This document shows, piece after piece, positions 13,586-17,504 of a DNA stretch of 17,504 nt; position 1 is the first letter of the stretch, and each line of letters starts with the position of its first letter. The DNA comes from JBDSGC01 sp046594105 (GTDB lineage: Bacteria > Acidobacteriota > Thermoanaerobaculia > Gp7-AA8). The DNA lies in contig JBKJQB010000350.1 in assembly GCA_046594105.1 (NCBI GenBank), positions 1-17,504 of the forward strand, read 5' to 3'. The translations under genes were made by a program, and so were the position numbers. The notes beneath the pieces were generated by a model that saw only the letters and a list, made by a program, of their open reading frames with translations, searched no databases and was not told where the DNA came from.

Positions 13586-15112
13586 ATGGGAGCAGTTCGA
13601 AGAGTCTCCGTATTCTTCGCTCTCCTGACGATCGCGGCCAGCATGTCCGCGCAGGACCTGGCCTCGTACGAGAAGCGCACCACATTGCGCAAGCTCGACA
13701 ACGGCCTGACCGTCATCGTCATGGAGCGACCGGAAGCACCCGTATTCTCGTTTGTGACCTTCGTCAATGCTGGATCGGCGCAGGAGGTCCCCGGCATCAC
13801 CGGACTGGCGCACATGTTCGAGCACATGGCGTTCAAGGGCACGAACAAGGTCGGCACCTCCAACTACGTCGCGGAGAAAGCGGCGCTGGAGAAGGTCGAA
13901 AAGACTTACGAGGCCTACAGCCGTGCGCGCCGCGACACCGTGGCCCACGATGACGCGAAAGTCGCCCAGCTGGAGAAAGACTGGAAAGCGGCGGTCGCTG
14001 CCGCGGACAAGCACGTCGTCGGCAACGAGTTCTCCAAGATCGTCGATCGCAACGGTGCCGCAGGCGTCAACGCCTTCACCTCCTCCGACCAGACGGCCTA
14101 CTTCTACTCGATGCCCTCCAATCAGGTGGAGCTGTGGGCGTATCTGGAGTCGGAGCGCTTTCTTCATCCGGTGTTCCGCGAGTTCTACAAGGAGCGCGAC
14201 GTGGTCACCGAAGAGCGGCGCATGCGCACCGAGAGCAATCCCATCGGGCGCCTGATCGAGCAGTTCCTGGCCACGGCCTTCACCGCGCATCAGTACGGCA
14301 TGCCCGTCGTGGGCTGGCCGTCCGACCTCTCGTCGTTCTCGGCGACCGACGCCGCCGCCTTCTTCAAAAAGTACTACGTCCCTTCCAACATGGTGGTGGC
14401 CATCGTCGGCGACGTGAAGGCCGACGAGGTGTTCCCGATCGTGCAGAAGTACCTGGGACGCCTGCCGAAAGCGCCGGCTCCTGAGGCCCTGCGCACCATC
14501 GAGCCGAAACAGATCGGCGAGAAGAGCATTGTCCTGCACGAGACCTCGCAGCCGGTCTACCTGGAGGGCTATCACCGTTCCGCAGCCACCGATCCCGATG
14601 ACGCTGTGTTCACGGTCATCGATGACGTGCTTTCCAACGGTCGCACCTCACGGCTCTATCGGTCGCTGGTGCGCGACAAGAAGCTGGCAGCGGTGACCCA
14701 GGTGATCGCTGCATTCCCGGGCAACAAGTATCCGAGCGAGTTCACCTTCCTGGCCATCCCCGCGGCGGGCCACAAAGCATCGGAGATGTCCGAGCCGCTT
14801 CGTGCGGAGATCGAGCGGTTGAAGGTCGAAGATGTTCCGGCCGACGAACTGCAGTCCGTGAAGACGCGGGCCAAGGCCGATCTGATCCGCCGTCTGGACG
14901 GCAACAGCGACCTGGCCCTGCAGCTGGCCGAGGCGCAGACCCGTTTCGGCGACTGGCGTGAGCTGTTCCATGAGATCGAACGGATCGACAAGGTGACCGC
15001 AGCGGACATTCGCCGCGTGGCCAACGCCACCTTCATGGCCTCGAACCGGACGGTGGGCATGATCGAGTCGGACAAGGCGCCGGCCAAGGCATCCAAGGGA
15101 GAGGCGAAATGA
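13586..15112 (+). CDS. M16B zinc metallopeptidase, catalytic (HxxEH) subunit, exported
   Basis: This insulinase/pitrilysin-family peptidase is expected in the periplasm. The 508-residue protein has a signal peptide (hydrophobic FFALLTIAASMSA, probable cut before Gln23). It has the inverted zinc motif HMFEH (76-80) within GLAHMFEHMAFKGT, NAFTSSDQTAYF (162-173), and the distal zinc ligand in ERDVVTEERR (Glu209 or Glu210). About 50 extra residues (roughly 92-150, charged and helical) sit between HxxEH and NAFTS. The C-terminal M16 domain has SRLYRSLVRDKKLAAV (355-370), where the usual GLAY tyrosine is missing, so it should need a partner supplying the Arg/Tyr pair. AGGAGG six to seven bases before the ATG at 13586 decides the start over the open frame back to 13481. 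The stop overlaps the next gene as ATGA. Confidence 0.93.
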   Translation: MGAVRRVSVFFALLTIAASMSAQDLASYEKRTTLRKLDNGLTVIVMERPEAPVFSFVTFVNAGSAQEVPGITGLAHMFEHMAFKGTNKVGTSNYVAEKAALEKVEKTYEAYSRARRDTVAHDDAKVAQLEKDWKAAVAAADKHVVGNEFSKIVDRNGAAGVNAFTSSDQTAYFYSMPSNQVELWAYLESERFLHPVFREFYKERDVVTEERRMRTESNPIGRLIEQFLATAFTAHQYGMPVVGWPSDLSSFSATDAAAFFKKYYVPSNMVVAIVGDVKADEVFPIVQKYLGRLPKAPAPEALRTIEPKQIGEKSIVLHETSQPVYLEGYHRSAATDPDDAVFTVIDDVLSNGRTSRLYRSLVRDKKLAAVTQVIAAFPGNKYPSEFTFLAIPAAGHKASEMSEPLRAEIERLKVEDVPADELQSVKTRAKADLIRRLDGNSDLALQLAEAQTRFGDWRELFHEIERIDKVTAADIRRVANATFMASNRTVGMIESDKAPAKASKGEAK

Positions 15113-17229
15113 GATTGCTCAGACTACCGATGATGGCGGCGGGCGTGCTGTTGACGCTCGCCCCCCTGGTCGCCCAGGTGAACAGTTACAAAGAGATCAA
15201 GACTCCTGCTCTGCGCAAGATGGTCGTGCCTCAGGCCAAGCGCATCGTGCTGGAGAACGGCATGGTGGTGTTCTTCATGGAAGACCACAGCCTTCCATTG
15301 ATTCGTGGCGGGGCGCGCGTTCGCGGCGGTGCACGCGACGTAGCCGCCGACCATGCCGGACTGGCCGGCGTCTATGGCCAGGCCTGGAGGACCGGTGGAA
15401 CCGAATCCAAAACCGGCGACCAGCTCGATGATTTCCTGGAATCACGTGGCGCCAAGGTGGAGACCAGCGCCAGCGATGACTCCACCAGCATCAGTCTCAA
15501 CGTGCTGAAGAGCGATTTCGACAATGTGTTCCCGATTTTCGCCGAGCTCCTCCAGCACCCCACCTTCCGGCAGGAGAAGGTGGACCTGGCCAAGACCCAG
15601 GCGAACACAGGAATCTCGCGCCGCAACGATGACCCCCGAGGTCTCGGCGACCGCGAGGCGACGAAGATTGCGTATGGGTCCAGCTCGCCCTACGCCCGTC
15701 AGATGGAGTACTCCACCGTCGCCGCCATCACCCGCGAAGACCTGGTGGCCATGTACAAGCGCTACGTGCACCCCAACAACATCATCCTCGGTTTCACCGG
15801 CGACTTCGATCCGGCGGTCATGGAGCAGAAGGTGCGCACAGCGTTCGGCTCGTGGCCCAGGGGTCCGCAGACGCCGACGGCCGCACCGACCGACATCCAG
15901 CCGGCCAAAACCGGCGTTTACTTCATCTCCAAGGATGACGTGACCCAGAGCAACATCTATCTGATCCACGGCGGCACCACCCGCAAGAATCCCGACTTCT
16001 ATGCGCTGCAGGTGATGAATGAGGTTCTCAGCGGCGGCTTCTCCGGCCGTCTGATGAACGACATCCGCTCCGCTCGCGGGCTCGCTTACGGCGTTGGTGG
16101 CGGTGTGGGCAGCGATTGGGATCACCCCGGCGTGTTCCGCATCTGGATGGGAACCAAAAGCGGTTCGACCCTCGAAGCGATCAAGGCCCTCCGCGGCAAC
16201 ATCGCAGACCTGCAGACCAAGCCCTTCACGGACGAAGAGCTTTCTCTGGCCAAGGAAGCCATCCTCAACTCGTACATCTTCACCATGGACTCGCGCGCCA
16301 AGGTCCTGCAGCAGCGCGTGAACCTGGAGTTTTACGGATATCCGGCCACCTGGTACGACCAGTACGTCGGCGGCATCGAGAAGGTGACCAAAGCCGACGT
16401 CGAGCGCGTGGCGAAAAAATACGTGCACCCCGAGCAGATGTCACTTCTGGTGGTCGGCAAGGACAAAGACTTCGACGCGCCGCTGGCCAGCGTGGGCACG
16501 GTCTCCAAGATCGATGTGACCATTCCGGAGCCGGGCTCCAAGCCGGCCGGTGCTGCTCCCATGGCCAGCACCCCGGACGGTATGGCCCTCGCGCGCAAGG
16601 CGCAGGACTTCGCCGGCGGCAAGGCCAAGCTGATGTCGGTGCAGGCCATCCGCACCGTCGGCACCATGACGGTCAAGTCGCCGCAGGGACCGATGGACGT
16701 GGAGGTCGACAGCCTGCTCAAGTTTCCTGACTCCCGTCGCAATGTGATGAAAACGCCGATGGGCGAGATGACCATGGTGAACACCCCGGAAGCGGCCTTC
16801 ATGAGCACGCCCATGGGCACCCAGGACATGCCCGGATCGCAGCGCGAGGCGATGAAGAGCGAAGGTCGCCAGGACTTCCTCAGCATCCTCCGCAACGTGG
16901 ACAGCCCCGGCTACACCTTCAGCATCGCCGGCAACGAGAAGATCGGTGACGTCAACGCCCAGATCCTCGAAGTGGGCACCGGAACTTCCAGCGTCAAGTG
17001 GTGGGTCGACCCGGCCAGCGGGAAAGTCCTTCGCCGCTCCAGCCAGGGGCGCTCCGGCGAGCAGATCACCGACATCACCGAGTGGAAGAGCGCCAGCGGG
17101 CTGACCATCGCCTCAAGCTACGTCACCAAGGTGAACGGCGAACAGCAGGCGGGAGCGAAGCTCACCACCATCGAAGTCAACCCGACCTTCGATCCGAAGA
17201 TCTTCGACAAGCCGGCACCGAAGCAGTAA
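15109..17229 (+). CDS. M16B peptidase, non-catalytic (Arg/Tyr) subunit with extra C-terminal domain, exported
   Basis: This is the partner of the upstream gene. The 706-residue protein has a signal peptide (probable cut after LAPLVA, before Gln23). Its first M16 domain has GVYGQ (87-91) where HxxEH should be, so no zinc site, and a glycine-rich lead-in (RGGARVRGGARD). The second M16 domain keeps SGRLMNDIRSARGLAYGVGG (312-331) with the Arg320/Tyr327 pair that helps bind substrate in M16B enzymes. Residues about 490-700 form an extra beta-rich domain (ALARKAQDFAGGKAKL, then FPDSRRNVMKTPMGEM, and WWVDPASGKVLRR), reminiscent of LolA-like lipoprotein-sorting folds; that resemblance is tentative. 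GGAGAGG lies four bases before the start, which overlaps the previous stop as ATGA. A terminator follows 22 bases after the stop. Confidence 0.92.
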   Translation: MRLLRLPMMAAGVLLTLAPLVAQVNSYKEIKTPALRKMVVPQAKRIVLENGMVVFFMEDHSLPLIRGGARVRGGARDVAADHAGLAGVYGQAWRTGGTESKTGDQLDDFLESRGAKVETSASDDSTSISLNVLKSDFDNVFPIFAELLQHPTFRQEKVDLAKTQANTGISRRNDDPRGLGDREATKIAYGSSSPYARQMEYSTVAAITREDLVAMYKRYVHPNNIILGFTGDFDPAVMEQKVRTAFGSWPRGPQTPTAAPTDIQPAKTGVYFISKDDVTQSNIYLIHGGTTRKNPDFYALQVMNEVLSGGFSGRLMNDIRSARGLAYGVGGGVGSDWDHPGVFRIWMGTKSGSTLEAIKALRGNIADLQTKPFTDEELSLAKEAILNSYIFTMDSRAKVLQQRVNLEFYGYPATWYDQYVGGIEKVTKADVERVAKKYVHPEQMSLLVVGKDKDFDAPLASVGTVSKIDVTIPEPGSKPAGAAPMASTPDGMALARKAQDFAGGKAKLMSVQAIRTVGTMTVKSPQGPMDVEVDSLLKFPDSRRNVMKTPMGEMTMVNTPEAAFMSTPMGTQDMPGSQREAMKSEGRQDFLSILRNVDSPGYTFSIAGNEKIGDVNAQILEVGTGTSSVKWWVDPASGKVLRRSSQGRSGEQITDITEWKSASGLTIASSYVTKVNGEQQAGAKLTTIEVNPTFDPKIFDKPAPKQ

Positions 17230-17250
17230 GCACTCCCGCATTCCTCACCG

Positions 17251-17288
17251 AAGCGAACAGGTCGCAAGGCCTGTTCGCTTTTGTTTTT
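17251..17288 (+). terminator. Rho-independent terminator of the M16 operon
   Basis: A perfect 11-base stem, AAGCGAACAGG (17251-17261) with CCTGTTCGCTT (17270-17280), encloses an eight-base loop and runs straight into a T-rich tract interrupted by one G (17279-17288). It begins 22 bases after the second M16 stop. Confidence 0.93.
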
Positions 17289-17375
17289 CAAAACGCGATT
17301 TAAGCCGATTCAACCTGGGCGCGGTTCCCCAGCTTCAAAGAAACCGTCGAAGGCCGCGCTCTTCCATCGAGTGTC

Positions 17376-17399
17376 CTTCTCCCCGGGCACGGGGAGAAG
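17376..17399. repeat. Hairpin CTTCTCCCC/GGGGAGAAG
   Basis: A nine-base perfect inverted repeat (17376-17384 with 17391-17399) around the six-base loop GGGCAC, with no T-tract on either side. It resembles common dispersed extragenic hairpins and lies between two apparently convergent genes. Confidence 0.65.
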
Positions 17400-17414
17400 A
17401 TACTCTGTTGAGAG

Positions 17415-17504
17415 TCAAGCAACTTTTCGTCGCGCGGGCGTAGCCTCCGCCGGAGCAGGTTCAAGCTGCTGGCGCAGCTCCTTCGCTTTGCTCCGGCCGT
17501 TCCG
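17415..17504 (-). CDS. Possible 3' end of a convergent gene (unidentified)
   Basis: On the minus strand, 29 codons run from the right edge to a TGA at 17417-17415. The peptide is charged and alanine/proline-rich (RNGRSKAKELRQQLEPAP, then AEATPARRKVA), like a disordered protein tail. About 18 of 29 third positions are G or C, which does not discriminate well. No family can be named and chance is possible. The convergent layout after a strong plus-strand terminator is the main argument. Confidence 0.3.
   Translation of the reverse strand, partial: RNGRSKAKELRQQLEPAPAEATPARRKVA

Noticed and set aside
13121..14575. 484-codon minus-strand frame over the inverted repeat and first M16 gene
   Set aside because: Antisense to the M16 catalytic subunit and running through the palindromic element; low-complexity product.

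Overview
This GC-rich window (one AT-rich spot near 6181-6280) looks like the chromosome of a diderm bacterium. It carries most of a canonical division and cell wall (dcw) cluster on the minus strand, then three exported-protein genes on the plus strand. My best guess is Acidobacteriota or a relative, at moderate confidence. The reasons are an FtsI with a C-terminal PASTA domain, a two-gene M16B peptidase pair whose second member has an extra C-terminal domain, and GCCGGC / CCCCCGGC hairpin repeats in the spacers. The DNPR motif in MurE points to meso-diaminopimelate peptidoglycan.

Minus strand, read from 11781 down to 1: a four-box MraZ operator and promoter, then mraZ, rsmH, ftsL, ftsI, murE, murF, mraY, murD, ftsW and the 5' two thirds of murG, which runs off the left edge. 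Gene order is the textbook one. Together the products make the lipid-linked peptidoglycan precursor: MurE, MurF and MurD in the cytoplasm, then MraY and MurG at the membrane. They also supply the septal synthase FtsW-FtsI with its partner FtsL. ftsL/ftsI and ftsI/murE overlap. Four other junctions have spacers of roughly 120-210 bp. One of these, between murE and murF, holds an AT-rich island with a good sigma70-type promoter followed by a large hairpin. The rsmH-ftsL and mraY-murD spacers have G-quadruplex potential on the transcribed strand.

Plus strand, 11950-17229: a GHL10-family lipoprotein lies divergent from mraZ. This is the family of the E. coli divisome glycan hydrolase DigH. A 451-bp intergenic region follows, holding a 95-bp-arm inverted repeat element and a promoter with a perfect TATAAT set between two dyads. 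It drives two overlapping M16 peptidase genes. The first keeps the HxxEH zinc site but lacks the C-domain tyrosine. The second has lost HxxEH but keeps the Arg/Tyr pair, so they should work as an obligate heterodimer in the periplasm. A rho-independent terminator ends this unit. The last 90 bases may be the 3' end of a convergent gene.

I see no RNA genes, CRISPR arrays, insertion sequences or phage genes. The dcw genes themselves are conventional; the more unusual signals are in the spacers and in the plus-strand genes.
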